A DNA stretch of 64,000 nt from Calothrix sp. NIES-4105 (GCF_002368415.1 NZ_AP018290.1:5159614-5223613); one strand, 5' to 3'; positions 36,098 to 45,051 are shown, counted from the first letter of the stretch. The notes: generated from the sequence alone by a model not told the origin. Program-made: numbers and translations.

Positions 36098-36652
36098 TTA
36101 GGTTTCTAGGATTTGTGGTAGATTTTGATTAAGTTTGTATTCCCATCCACCATTCAAATAAGAATTGAGAATAATGCTGGTTGGTTGCTCAAAAATATTG
36201 TTTTGTAACTTATAGCTGCTAGAAGTTAAAGTTGGAGCTACCAATTGCCTATTTAAAGAAGCTTGCCAATTGTGCTGTGAGTTAAAACGTGGCGAATACA
36301 TTGGCTGTTGCAAACCAGTAAAAGCCGTTTCCAGCACTCTGTGTTCCAGATGTAATTCTGTACCACCATCTACAGCTTGTAATGTCCAAGTCACAATCGA
36401 AGGTTGACACATCATTTTATCTTGCCAAGTAAATGACAGGCGCCTAGGTTCTTCTAGTTCTATGACCTGACAATTTATACTTTCTTCAAAACCTGGTATT
36501 GATGAGTATATAAATTGAAATTTGTGTCCAACACATGGTTCAAAGTCGTTTTTCATTAACCATGTGGCTAGCGCATCTTGACTAGTCAACACTTGCCAAA
36601 CTCTTTGCGGGGGATAAGGATAAAATAATTCTTTCTTCAAGCATCCAAGCAT
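36098..36652 (-). CDS. SRPBCC (AHSA1/START-like) protein
   Basis: 184 residues. AHSA1-type motifs are KKELFYPYPPQRVWQVLTSQDALATWLMKNDFEP at the N-terminus, then CQVIELEEPRRLSFTW and VTWTLQAVDGGTELHLEH, the hallmark strands of this hydrophobic-pocket family. It overlaps the ArsR gene by 16 bases, the classic ArsR-SRPBCC pairing, in which the pair senses or handles a hydrophobic ligand. The C-terminal 45 residues (ASLNRQLVAPTLTSSSYKLQ onward) extend beyond the usual core. Confidence 0.86.
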   Translation of the reverse strand: MLGCLKKELFYPYPPQRVWQVLTSQDALATWLMKNDFEPCVGHKFQFIYSSIPGFEESINCQVIELEEPRRLSFTWQDKMMCQPSIVTWTLQAVDGGTELHLEHRVLETAFTGLQQPMYSPRFNSQHNWQASLNRQLVAPTLTSSSYKLQNNIFEQPTSIILNSYLNGGWEYKLNQNLPQILET

Positions 36653-36972
36653 GGATTCTCCTCCAAATAGTTGCTAAGGGCGCCTAATTTGTCTTGCCAG
36701 AACTGCTCATACTCATTTATCCAATCAGATACTTGTTTGAGTGGCTCTGGATTCAACCGATACAAACGCTGGCGCCCTGATTTCCGCATTTGTACTAAAC
36801 CCGCTTCACAAAGAATCTGCAAGTGCTGAGATATCGCTGGCAAACTCATTGCAAACGGTTCCGCTAACTCTTTTACTGCCTGCTCTCCATTACATAACTT
36901 GTCTAATAGCGCGCGCCGAGTTGGGTCTGCTATGGCTACAAACACATCAGCACTAGCAATAGGTCTACTCAT
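36637..36972 (-). CDS. ArsR-family transcriptional regulator
   Basis: 111 residues. The winged helix is clear: IADPTRRALLDKLCNGEQAVKELAEPFAMSLPAISQHLQILCEAGLVQMRKSGRQRLYRL. No metal-binding Cys cluster of the ArsR/SmtB ELCVCDL type is present, so it likely belongs to the SRPBCC-linked subgroup. It overlaps the SRPBCC gene and has two palindromes (36989-37006, 37019-37032) immediately upstream, which are probable autoregulatory operators. Confidence 0.92.
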   Translation of the reverse strand: MSRPIASADVFVAIADPTRRALLDKLCNGEQAVKELAEPFAMSLPAISQHLQILCEAGLVQMRKSGRQRLYRLNPEPLKQVSDWINEYEQFWQDKLGALSNYLEENPCLDA

Positions 36973-36988
36973 TCAAACCAAATATATA

Positions 36989-37032
36989 TTTAAGCAATCG
37001 CTTAAATATAATAATATATAAGCAATTGCTTA
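36989..37032. promoter_or_regulatory. Two tandem ArsR-type operators
   Basis: TTTAAGCAATCGCTTAAA (36989-37006) and TAAGCAATTGCTTA (37019-37032) share the core TAAGCAATYGCTTA. Centre-to-centre spacing is about 28 bases. They lie just before the ArsR start and overlap an AT-rich TATAAT-like stretch between them. Confidence 0.72.
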
Positions 37033-37047
37033 AATGTCAACTATTAT

Positions 37048-37130
37048 TTTTTAGTACGCTCTCTGTGTCCTCTGTGCCTAATAAGGTAAAAAATTTATTT
37101 ATACTACCACAGAGACTTTAGAGACAGAGG
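37048..37130. repeat. CTCTGTG-type repeat pair in inverted orientation
   Basis: CTCTCTGTGTCCTCTGTGCC at 37051 and its approximate inverse CCACAGAGACTTTAGAGACA at 37107 flank an AT-rich stretch between the ArsR promoter and the DJ-1 gene end. Confidence 0.5.
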
Positions 37131-37137
37131 AAGAGAG

Positions 37138-37821
37138 CTACACGAGTTGTAATTTGAGTAATTTGACCATTTCCTCAGCAACTAGTGAAGCGGAAGCGGG
37201 GTTTTGTCCGGTAACGAGACGTTCAGATACACTAACTTTGGGTTGGAAGTTTGCAGCTTTTTCTACACTGGCGCCTAATTCAATAAATTTCGCTTCGAGC
37301 AAAAATGGCACTACTTGAGTTAGTCCAACTGCTGCTTCTTCTTCATTGGTAAAGCAAGATATTTTTTTCCCAGCTACTAAATGTTTGCCGTTACTAAGTT
37401 TAATGTTTACCAGTCCTGCCGGACCATGACAAACGGCGCCAACAATACCACCCCTTTCATAGATACTCGAAGCTATATTGGCAAGTTCACTATTTTCTGG
37501 AAAGTCCCACATAGTACCATGTCCACCTGCGTAGAATATTGCTTCATATTCTGCTGGGTTGACTTGATGCGGCGCCAATGTATTTTCTATCTGCGCCATT
37601 TTTTCAGGGTTTTCTAAGAATGCTTTATTTAGAAGGTCGTTAATATCAACACCAACCATCGGTGCCTTGCCTCCTTTTGGGCTGACATAATCAATACTAA
37701 AACCATTACGAGTAAATACTGCTTCAGGGTGTGTCACTTCGGGAAGGTAAAACCCAGTATATGAACCAGTATTGCCAAGAGTTGCATGGCTAGTGAGAAC
37801 GATAAGAATTTTAGGTTGCAT
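37138..37821 (-). CDS. DJ-1/PfpI (Hsp31-like) type 1 glutamine-amidotransferase-fold protein
   Basis: 227 residues. The nucleophile elbow IVGAVCHGPAGLVN carries the catalytic Cys-His, and FYAGGHGTMWDFPE supplies the oxyanion and His/Glu motif of the Hsp31 branch. The N-terminal LTSHATLGNTGSYTGFYLPEVTHP contains the Glu of the family triad. Such proteins act as glyoxalase III/deglycase or chaperones against carbonyl stress, fitting the neighbouring GST, SDR and regulator genes. It is divergent from a broken LysR gene that may once have controlled it. Confidence 0.9.
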   Translation of the reverse strand: MQPKILIVLTSHATLGNTGSYTGFYLPEVTHPEAVFTRNGFSIDYVSPKGGKAPMVGVDINDLLNKAFLENPEKMAQIENTLAPHQVNPAEYEAIFYAGGHGTMWDFPENSELANIASSIYERGGIVGAVCHGPAGLVNIKLSNGKHLVAGKKISCFTNEEEAAVGLTQVVPFLLEAKFIELGASVEKAANFQPKVSVSERLVTGQNPASASLVAEEMVKLLKLQLV

Positions 37822-37854
37822 TTCTTTCTCCTTTGGAAATCAATTTATTGCTGC

Positions 37855-38454
37855 ATAAAATTTCCACAAGAATTTTTCACTGAAAAAGTTTTAGTTTCTC
37901 TTCAGCATGATGAAAATATTAGCTATGTAATTAAGTATGGACTTGCAACCGAGTTAATAAAGCTACTTAAAGACTCCGAACTAGATGCAGTTATCGCAAC
38001 GCAAAAAATTAATGACCCAGAAATCGAATACCAGCTTATATATGAAGAGAATTTTTGGTTAGTGGCGCCGCCTACAATAGAAATACCCTTTACACAAGAC
38101 ATATTACAATCTGATTTAACACCCTTAGTAAAATGGTCAAGGCAACAATCTTGGATAGCTTACGGTGAAGACTTACCTATTATTCGCCGATTTTGGCGAG
38201 TAGTGTTAGGAGTAAGAATTGATACAAATCCTAAGCTGGTAATTCCTGACTTGCGCGCGGTACGTGACGCTGTGTCTTATGGGTTTGGCTTGAGCGTATT
38301 ACCTGACTATTTGTGTCAAGATTGGGTTGATAACAAACGTTTAACGTTGGTATTGAAACCAAGTAAAGCTGTTACAAACCAGATTTGGCTTGCATTTCGT
38401 AAGTCTGAGCAACAAACGCAGAAGATACAAATGCTATGTGATATTTTATTTTAA
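37855..38454 (+). pseudogene. LysR-type regulator lacking its DNA-binding domain
   Basis: The readable part (about 200 codons) is a LysR effector-binding domain: LLKDSELDAVIATQKINDPEI, then FWLVAPPTIEIPF, ARRFWR-like IRRFWRVVLGV, DLRAVRDAVSYGFGLSVLPDYL and a C-terminal IWLAFRK. The N-terminal helix-turn-helix (about 90 codons) is missing. The open frame extends upstream only antisense through the DJ-1 gene. A divergent LysR-DJ-1 pair is a common arrangement, so this is probably the decayed partner. Confidence 0.8.
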
Positions 38455-38586
38455 TAGAGTATATCTTTACGGTGCCTTAATGTTTCTTAGCATTTCGTTA
38501 ATCAGGTTAACGCGCGTAAGGTTAAAGCAATAAGTGCGTTAGTATCCTATATAAATCATTATGAGTACTAAGATTCGATATACCTT

Positions 38587-38943
38587 ATGGAGCCAGATTC
38601 ATTGCCAACTGAGGTAATTTTGACGCATCCACGTCAAACTCTTGGAAGTGTCCAACTTGACTGGATGCCACAACCAGGAAATTATCTTGATTTAGAAGGA
38701 AAAACTTACGCTGTTTTAGAACGTAGCCATAAGTATCAGCTTAAATCTGGACGCTACCGTTTGCATAAAATTGCTCTCTACGTTCAATCAGCACAGCGTC
38801 CTTCTGAAAAAAGTTTAGTAAATGGACGCTGGGTAGTTGGCGATGCGACTTGCCGTTACAATGCTAATTCAGAAATTATACGCTGTGCAGTTAACCCAGA
38901 GGGGCTTTGTGAGTCCTGCCGATATTATGAAAGTGCTGAGTAG
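38587..38943 (+). CDS. DUF6464 family protein (cyanobacterial)
   Basis: 118 residues. The family signature is the C-terminal GDATCRYNANSEIIRCAVNP, then CESCRYYE, with four Cys residues that could bind a metal. The N-terminal half forms a beta-rich domain (LDWMPQPGNYLDLEGKTYAVLERSHKYQ). The function is unknown. The final SAE and stop codon are encoded by an AGTGCTGAGTAG repeat unit, the first of a repeat block that fills the gap to fmt. Confidence 0.85.
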   Translation: MEPDSLPTEVILTHPRQTLGSVQLDWMPQPGNYLDLEGKTYAVLERSHKYQLKSGRYRLHKIALYVQSAQRPSEKSLVNGRWVVGDATCRYNANSEIIRCAVNPEGLCESCRYYESAE

Positions 38944-39057
38944 AAAGTGCTGAGTGCTGAGTATAGTTAGGAGTTAGGAGTTAGGAGTTAGAAGTTAGAA
39001 GTAGGAATGAAACTCAGCACTCAGCACTCAGCACTCAGCACTCAGCACTCAGCACTT
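38930..39057. repeat. Mixed short tandem repeat block between DUF6464 and fmt
   Basis: AGTGCTG heptamers (38932-38962), TTAGGAG/TTAGAAG heptamers (38967-39000), then six CTCAGCA heptamers (39013-39056). It overlaps the 3' ends of both convergent genes. Confidence 0.9.
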
Positions 39058-40039
39058 CTCCGACTGTTAACCTTGTTCCATTTACAAAATCCCATCCAGA
39101 CTGGGGACGTTTACCTGATGGTTGAACTTCTAGTAGCAATAACATCCCATCTCCAGTTTGGACTAATGCTCCCATCCCTTTTATTATGCTGACTACTTCT
39201 CCTGGTTTAGCTAGGGGTGTTGGTTGTTCTAGTAGTTTTTCTTGTATTGATTTGTATTTTTCGGGTAAAGTAATTGGGTTTGTTGTGCTAAGGGGAAGAG
39301 TGGCAGTTATTTTCAGTGGTTGGTTGCGAAAGCTGGTTATGCAGTTAGGGTAAAATCCTCGGATTTGATTGTGCAAGGCAAGCGCGCTTTTTGTCCAATC
39401 TAATTTATAGTCGTCTTTTTTTATTAGTGGTGCATAAGTTGCTTTCTCGTTTTCTTGGGGAATTGGCTTTATTTGATTATTTTCTAGTGATCGCAATGTT
39501 TCAAGTAGTAAATCGGCGCCTAGTGTTGCAAGTCGTGATGCTAGTGTATGAGCATTGTCGAGCAAGTCTATCGGTGTTGTTGCTTTCATTAACATCGCTC
39601 CTGTATCCATGCCCGCATCCATTAACATTGTTGTAATGCCTGTTTCGGTTTCTCCGTTATATAGACACCATTGAATCGGAGCGGCGCCTCGATAGTACGG
39701 TAATATTGAACCATGTACATTGATACAACCGAGTTTGGGCATGTCTAAAATTTCTTGCGAGAGAATTTGCCCATAAGCAACTACCACAAAAGCATCGGCG
39801 CCTAATTGTTTTAGATTTGCTAAAGTAATATCGTCTTTTTTGATTCTCGTGGGTTGCCAAATTGGTAGGTTGTGAGTTAATGCTAAACTTTTTATAGGCG
39901 ATGGTGTTAATTGATTCCCACGCTCTCGGCGTTTATCAGGTTGAGTTACTACTGCTAACACCTCAATATTTGGGTAGCTCAGTAATTTCTCTAGAGTGGA
40001 AACTGCAAACTCTGGTGTGCCAAAAAATACTATTTTCAT
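39035..40039 (-). CDS. fmt: Methionyl-tRNA formyltransferase
   Basis: 334 residues. Family motifs: [19 protein letters not shown] at the N-terminus; the active-site loop [19 protein letters not shown] with the catalytic Asn-His; [16 protein letters not shown] with the Asp; and the C-terminal domain with IRGFYPNC. It formylates initiator Met-tRNA in the cytoplasm. The last residues EVLSAEC and the stop are encoded by CTCAGCA repeat units read on the minus strand, about 22 bases into the array, so the gene end has been reshaped by the repeat. Confidence 0.95.
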   Translation of the reverse strand: MKIVFFGTPEFAVSTLEKLLSYPNIEVLAVVTQPDKRRERGNQLTPSPIKSLALTHNLPIWQPTRIKKDDITLANLKQLGADAFVVVAYGQILSQEILDMPKLGCINVHGSILPYYRGAAPIQWCLYNGETETGITTMLMDAGMDTGAMLMKATTPIDLLDNAHTLASRLATLGADLLLETLRSLENNQIKPIPQENEKATYAPLIKKDDYKLDWTKSALALHNQIRGFYPNCITSFRNQPLKITATLPLSTTNPITLPEKYKSIQEKLLEQPTPLAKPGEVVSIIKGMGALVQTGDGMLLLLEVQPSGKRPQSGWDFVNGTRLTVGEVLSAEC

Positions 40040-41007
40040 GCAAATCGCAAATTCTTAGGAACGAATAACTCTTAATATATTTTTACTGTTAAGAAGAAAA
40101 ATAATTTTAGCCTGAATACCTAATTATCCTAACAGTATTGTCAGTGATCTAAAACACTATTATAAGCGTGGTTATTCGGTTGAGCATTCTCTACTTGTGG
40201 AATAAATTGTATGTTCAAAGCAAGGCTCACTATGATTATTCGAGGAAAAGGAGAGACAAAATATAACCAAGTCGGGTTATAATAAATTGACTATATAGCT
40301 AGCCAGTACATCTACCGTGTCTGTTTATATCCAACTCTAATTTCTAAGTAGTGCTTGCAACAAAAGTTTACTCTTTTGGCAGATTGGATTAAAAAAGTAG
40401 TTAATCTAAACTGCAATTAGCCCCAGATTTACGAGTCCAAGTATCGAATAGGCATCTTACTGAGATTATTTTTACCTGCCAGTTAGTTTGAACTATTTCC
40501 GTAAGGGCTAGGTCAAAGGCTATATATTTATGAATTTACCGCCTAAGTTGTCTGTAGCAGTTTACATTCGGAAAATCTAAGCTTACACTCGAATGGAGTT
40601 CCGCGATTCTCGCGCTCACCATTGTTCGCATTATATTTCCTGAGCCGCACAACGCTGCTTCCGTGCTTACGCTATGTAAAACGTGTGCAGTTCATAAACT
40701 TGAAGCTCATTCATTGACTGGTTTGTGACTCTTAACGCTTTGTAATTCTGAAAACATTACGTTGTTTTCAGGAATTGCTCGGCGCTAAAACGTATCTATA
40801 TATTGTTGATTGATATTGTTCAAACACTATTCAAGATTTATTGAATGGTGATTTTAAATACATGTTTATGTAAAACTATGCTAGACTTAAGCGGATTTAA
40901 ACCCAATGCTTTAGTAGCCTGTTATACATAGAAGCATTAGTTTACCTGGTTTCGCTTCCTCAGTATTTCTCTTCGCACAGCAACACCCTAATCTAGAGAG
41001 TCAGCAG
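40040..41007. other. Long intergenic region (968 bases)
   Basis: I find no protein gene, tRNA or strong terminator here. Codon-like bias is absent and stops are frequent in all frames. A Shine-Dalgarno-like AGAGAG precedes the gene at 41008. The region may contain a long leader or a small RNA, but nothing specific can be shown. Confidence 0.35.
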
Positions 41008-42285
41008 ATGTTGAAAACCCTTTTGTTGTCTGGATGGTTTCGCACAAAGCCATTCCTTAAGTACGCTTTAGTCGTGATGCTCATTGCCCCCTTAGCGGCA
41101 GCCAGTAGTCACGCGACTTCAACAACACTATCAGAAGTCAAAAGCACGTCTGTTGCTACAACTGATTCGATCCCTAATAGTACAAATGTTGACAATATTG
41201 ATGTGAATCAAGAATTGGCCTCAGTTCCTGATAGCTCCTCACAACAAAAATCTGACTCAATCTCAATGAAGGCTGCTGTTGTTGCTCAACCGCTTGCGAA
41301 GGATAAAGATGATTCATTTCAGATTGATAATTATTCTCAAGCTAACGAATCAACTAACAATTCGCTAGCGGCCGTCGAATTGGCGCCACCTATAACTCGC
41401 TCAGGGTTTTCATCAATTGTTGAGATTCCAGAGCAACAAAGTGACCTAATTCAAAGATTGAAAGCAGCTAAAGCCAAATCGTCCGCTTTAGAACAGGATT
41501 CACTCATTGCGACAAAAGTATCACCTGTACTACGCGATTCTAATGGTGGAAATAACATAGAAGCACCTTCTCAACCAAGTGAGGCACAGCAAAATCCTGA
41601 TGACCCACTCGGTAGCGCTTACCCAATTCCGATGAAATGGATTACAGCAACAACCGAATCAATGGCGCCAAGAGGTGGTGGTGTACGTTACTACCGTAGT
41701 GTACCTGTAATTTCTCCAGACGGTCGATACGCTGTTTATAGTCGAATTCAACTCGAAGTTAAACCTGAAACACATAACAGTCGTGTTAGCAGCGTTTTAT
41801 TTATAGAAGATCGCCAAACCAAAAATTTGAAGGTTCTTTCATCAACCTCGCGCAATAGCGATGTTTTAATAAATATCAAAGCAACAGCAGACGCGAATGG
41901 AGAAGGAACAATTGGAGTATTAGTACCTGTAAGTTGGTCTGAAAAAGGCGACCGCTTTTTGGCGCGACGTTTTGAAGGTGTAATGAATACATCTGATGTC
42001 TCAGATTATGCAGTAATTTGGCATCGAGAAAAAAATAGTACAAATACTGTTGGTCCAGCGTACAAAGAGCAAGAGCATGAAAAAATCTCTATTTTGCTAG
42101 GCTGGAGTAAAACTCAACCTAATCATGTTTTGTTCCGTGCAGGGGAAATGGGTGATGAAAACTGGGCACTCCTCTCTGTTTCTGATGATGGAAAAACGTC
42201 GAACGCTAACGAAGTTGACCAACCTGTAACTTTTGGCAAACAAGCATCAGATGTTTGGGCAGGTCCACAAGTTGCTTATCGCTAG
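41008..42285 (+). CDS. Secreted or periplasmic cyanobacterial protein, unknown function
   Basis: 425 residues. A signal peptide is likely: basic start, hydrophobic core LKYALVVMLIAPLAAASSHA, and an AxA-type cleavage region near residue 37. A low-complexity Ser/Asp/Gln-rich linker (about 40-195) leads into a structured C-terminal domain (about 205-425) with beta-propeller-like repeats, e.g. VPVISPDGRYAVYSRIQLEV and LFIEDRQTKNLKVLS. The SPDGRYAVY phrase recalls TolB/DPP-type propeller blades. There is no catalytic motif. A perfect hairpin follows the gene. Confidence 0.75.
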   Translation: MLKTLLLSGWFRTKPFLKYALVVMLIAPLAAASSHATSTTLSEVKSTSVATTDSIPNSTNVDNIDVNQELASVPDSSSQQKSDSISMKAAVVAQPLAKDKDDSFQIDNYSQANESTNNSLAAVELAPPITRSGFSSIVEIPEQQSDLIQRLKAAKAKSSALEQDSLIATKVSPVLRDSNGGNNIEAPSQPSEAQQNPDDPLGSAYPIPMKWITATTESMAPRGGGVRYYRSVPVISPDGRYAVYSRIQLEVKPETHNSRVSSVLFIEDRQTKNLKVLSSTSRNSDVLINIKATADANGEGTIGVLVPVSWSEKGDRFLARRFEGVMNTSDVSDYAVIWHREKNSTNTVGPAYKEQEHEKISILLGWSKTQPNHVLFRAGEMGDENWALLSVSDDGKTSNANEVDQPVTFGKQASDVWAGPQVAYR

Positions 42286-42301
42286 TGGGTGGTTCATGAC
42301 T

Positions 42302-42334
42302 AGATTCCCGACTTCTTTGAGGAGTCGGGAATCT
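42302..42334. terminator. Strong hairpin after the secreted-protein gene
   Basis: Perfect 12-bp stem AGATTCCCGACT / AGTCGGGAATCT with a nine-base loop, 17 bases after the stop. The T run is weak, but the position fits a terminator. Confidence 0.65.
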
Positions 42335-42500
42335 TGAAGTTTCTACGTATAACCTGATGTTTACTTTAATAATTTATATTTATTGCATTTATTACCGTTG
42401 GTAGATAATAACTTAATAGTTAAACAGTAATAAAATTAGATAAATCAAAACTCGTGCGAAATAATTATTAGTAATTAAGTATTAGCAGTTAGTTTTCGAT

Positions 42501-42929
42501 TTATTGAGATGTGGAAGCATCTAAAGAATCTGAAGAATCGGATTGTCCCCCAGTAATGACAACATTACGTTGATTTGGGTCGAATCGATATCCTTGCTGC
42601 TGCATGATGGATTTGGTTTGGCTTGGGTCGAAGTTGTGGCTAAATTCAGCGTTTAACTTATTAACGCGCGCTTCTGCAAGGTTAACAGATGTGCGAATTG
42701 CACGCAGTTTTTCTTGCTGCGACCAATGATATGGTAATAGCTGAATTAATGCGGATACAGCTGCTGCGGAAATCGCAATATTTACGCCAATCTTAACTGC
42801 TGTTTCAACTGCCATAACTTGATACGAGCGTGCCCGGAGATTACGTTTAGGTCTAGGTGACTTTAAACGCTTTTGAGATGGCTGTTGAACGGACTGTTGA
42901 TCGTGTCTGGAAGGTTGGATTGCGTTCAT
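42501..42929 (-). CDS. Membrane-anchored cyanobacterial protein, unknown function
   Basis: 142 residues. The N-terminus is basic and disordered (PSQKRLKSPRPKRNLRARS). One hydrophobic helix lies at about 45-66 (VKIGVNIAISAAAVSALIQLL), followed by a short coiled coil (QQEKLRAIRTSVNLAEARVNKLNAEF) and a polar tail (MQQQGYRFDPNQRNVVIT). This layout, with the conserved-looking tail, suggests a single-pass membrane protein whose periplasmic coiled coil bridges partners. I do not know its name. It lies downstream of psaM on the same strand, but a folded element separates them. Confidence 0.7.
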   Translation of the reverse strand: MNAIQPSRHDQQSVQQPSQKRLKSPRPKRNLRARSYQVMAVETAVKIGVNIAISAAAVSALIQLLPYHWSQQEKLRAIRTSVNLAEARVNKLNAEFSHNFDPSQTKSIMQQQGYRFDPNQRNVVITGGQSDSSDSLDASTSQ

Positions 42930-43068
42930 GATGGTACTAAAAATAACGAAGCTAATTGACGAACTATGGCGCCAAATAACTATTCATTCTAATAATTACG
43001 GCAGTGTTTGCTGTAATATTACTGCATTTTTGATATTTTGCTACTGTAATTTCACTGCCAACAAAATA

Positions 43069-43154
43069 AACCTGGCATCCGAAGTAAGTATTTGCACTTA
43101 TTTATAGAGCAGAAAACGTCCTATAAATGAGAAATACATTGCTGATGCCAGGTT
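43069..43154. other. Nested inverted repeat downstream of psaM
   Basis: Outer perfect 11-bp arms AACCTGGCATC (43069) and GATGCCAGGTT (43144), inner 8-bp arms ATTTATAG (43100) and CTATAAAT (43121). The 86-base unit could fold as one long structured RNA and may terminate or stabilise the psaM transcript. Confidence 0.6.
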
Positions 43155-43216
43155 AAATTGCTTTTATCGCGCTTTACATCCGAATCAAACCGGAATATAC
43201 AACGCGCAAGGGAAGC

Positions 43217-43315
43217 CTAGTTCTTGTAAAGTTCAGATGCTAAACGCCAAGCTAGTACACCTGGAATCAAAGCAACTACGAGAGCAACATAGACTTGAGT
43301 ATCTGATATCGACAT
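43217..43315 (-). CDS. psaM: Photosystem I reaction-centre subunit XII
   Basis: 32 residues, one membrane helix: MSISDTQVYVALVVAL, then IPGVLAWRLASELYKN. This is the characteristic PsaM sequence and length (about 31 residues); the start has an AGGAGG site seven to twelve bases upstream. PsaM sits in the thylakoid membrane at the trimer interface of photosystem I. The C-terminal Asn after the usual YK is a one-residue extension. It is very short and easily missed by gene callers. It is divergent from the sugar-kinase gene. Confidence 0.95.
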   Translation of the reverse strand: MSISDTQVYVALVVALIPGVLAWRLASELYKN

Positions 43316-43470
43316 GGTTGGAAGCCTCCTATTACCTGTTTGGATTTAAATACCTCGTTTACTACTTTTCACCTTTTTGCCAAAAATGGGAAATAGGTTG
43401 TTACAAGATGCAACAATTGAAGTTCGTAGAAGTTGGAAATTTTAACTTTTATTAATAAAATATAAGAAAA

Positions 43471-44775
43471 ATGGCTTTGTATCTAGGCATTGACTTTGGA
43501 ACTTCCGGCGCCCGTTGTGCAGTTATTGACTCTGAACAGAAAATTATAGCTACAAGTCGTTACGAGTTTGATATGGCAACGACAGATAATTTGCCGTGGG
43601 TTTGGCAAACAAGTTTGTTTACGCTGTTTGACCAAATTCCGCTTTCACTCTTGAAGCAGGTGGAAGCTATCGCCATTAACGGTACATCTTCGACTGTAAT
43701 GTTGTGTAATGAAGTAGGACAGCCAGTAGGTACCCCATTGCTTTATAACGATGCTCGTGGGGCAATAATGCTCGATAACCCAGACAATAATTTAAGGTTG
43801 GTGGCGCCAGAAAACCATACAGTATTAAGTGCTACTTCTAGCTTAGTAAAATTACTATGGATGTTACAGTTACCTACTGCGTCCGAAGCCAGGTATTTTT
43901 TACATCAAGCTGATTGGTTAGCGTTTTTGCTGCATGGAAGAATAGGTATTAGTGATTACCATAATGCTTTAAAACTGGGATATGACGTGGAAAATTTAAA
44001 ATATCCCGAATGGTTAAACAAGCTGAATTTGGCTGTAGAATTGCCACAAGTTCTGACTCCGGGAAGTATCATGGCGCCTGTAAAGTCAGAAATTTTGGTA
44101 CGTTATGGTTTTCCTTCATCCTGTGTAGTTTGTGCAGGAACAACCGATAGCATTGCTGCATTTATTGCTAGTGGTGCATTATTGCCGGGTGAAGGAGTGA
44201 CGTCGCTTGGTTCAACGCTCGCGATTAAGTTACTAAGCCGTACCAAAATAGATAATTCCCAGTACGGTATTTATAGCCACCGTTTTCCTAATTTCAACCA
44301 GTCTACACAGTCTCCTTTATGGCTAGTTGGTGGTGCTTCTAATACGGGAGGTGCGGTGCTACGTCAGTTTTTCTCTAGTGCTGAGTTAGAAGCTCTTAGC
44401 AGTAAAATCAATTTTTCACAAAATAGCAATCTCGATTATTACCCTTTAATTAAAAAAGGAGAGCGTTTTCCAATTAATGATGCTAATTTACAACCGCGAC
44501 TTGAACCACGTCCTGATGACGATGTTGAGTTTTTACATGGCTTGCTAGAAAGTATCGCTCGCATTGAAGCGCGCGGGTATGAACTGCTACAAGAATTTGG
44601 AGCCGATAAATTAAACCGTGTTTATACTGCGGGAGGTGGCGCCGCAAATGAAGCCTGGACACAAATTCGCCGCCGGCATTTGAACGTTGCTGTACAAGCT
44701 TCTGCTTACACTGAAGCCGCTTATGGAACCGCATTACTAGCTTTATTGGGTAAAAGTACGTTGGGTTCCCTTTAA
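43471..44775 (+). CDS. FGGY-family carbohydrate kinase (ribulose/xylulose kinase-like)
   Basis: 434 residues. The ATPase fold of the family is clear: phosphate-1 loop YLGIDFGTSGARCAVID, then AINGTSSTVMLCNEVG, the ISDYHNALKLGYD region with the catalytic Asp, CAGTTDSIAAFIASGA, and the C-terminal adenosine motif VYTAGGGAANEAWTQIRRR. It phosphorylates a sugar or polyol in the cytoplasm; cyanobacterial homologues have been linked to D-ribulose phosphorylation, but the substrate cannot be read here. Shorter than most FGGY kinases (about 500). It starts 156 bases from divergent psaM. Confidence 0.88.
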   Translation: MALYLGIDFGTSGARCAVIDSEQKIIATSRYEFDMATTDNLPWVWQTSLFTLFDQIPLSLLKQVEAIAINGTSSTVMLCNEVGQPVGTPLLYNDARGAIMLDNPDNNLRLVAPENHTVLSATSSLVKLLWMLQLPTASEARYFLHQADWLAFLLHGRIGISDYHNALKLGYDVENLKYPEWLNKLNLAVELPQVLTPGSIMAPVKSEILVRYGFPSSCVVCAGTTDSIAAFIASGALLPGEGVTSLGSTLAIKLLSRTKIDNSQYGIYSHRFPNFNQSTQSPLWLVGGASNTGGAVLRQFFSSAELEALSSKINFSQNSNLDYYPLIKKGERFPINDANLQPRLEPRPDDDVEFLHGLLESIARIEARGYELLQEFGADKLNRVYTAGGGAANEAWTQIRRRHLNVAVQASAYTEAAYGTALLALLGKSTLGSL

Positions 44776-45019
44776 GCGCAACCCAACGTATATGAGAAAA
44801 GTTGTTAGTTGTTGGGTTGGGTTCTACAAAGCCAACCTACTTTACGGGTTCTTCGTAAATGTTGAATATTTCAGTATCTATACCAGTGACAATCAATATT
44901 TATCGGTTGATACTGGGATGGTTAGACACTGGGCGTAATGGTTCCAGGTTAATAATCTGGGCAGCAATTCTGGGATAGATGTTTAGCGCTATGCGAATAT
45001 CATCTATCCCTTTTAATTT

Positions 45020-45051
45020 ATAAAAATAATAATAATAATTATTATTATTAA
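45020..45051. repeat. AATAATAATAAT / ATTATTATTATT hairpin
   Basis: Almost perfect AT-only inverted repeat next to the aroK stop, a plausible weak terminator between two convergent genes. Confidence 0.5.

Noticed and set aside
43237-43455. 72-codon plus-strand frame
   Set aside because: It is antisense to psaM over most of its length and has no family features; psaM is the real gene here.
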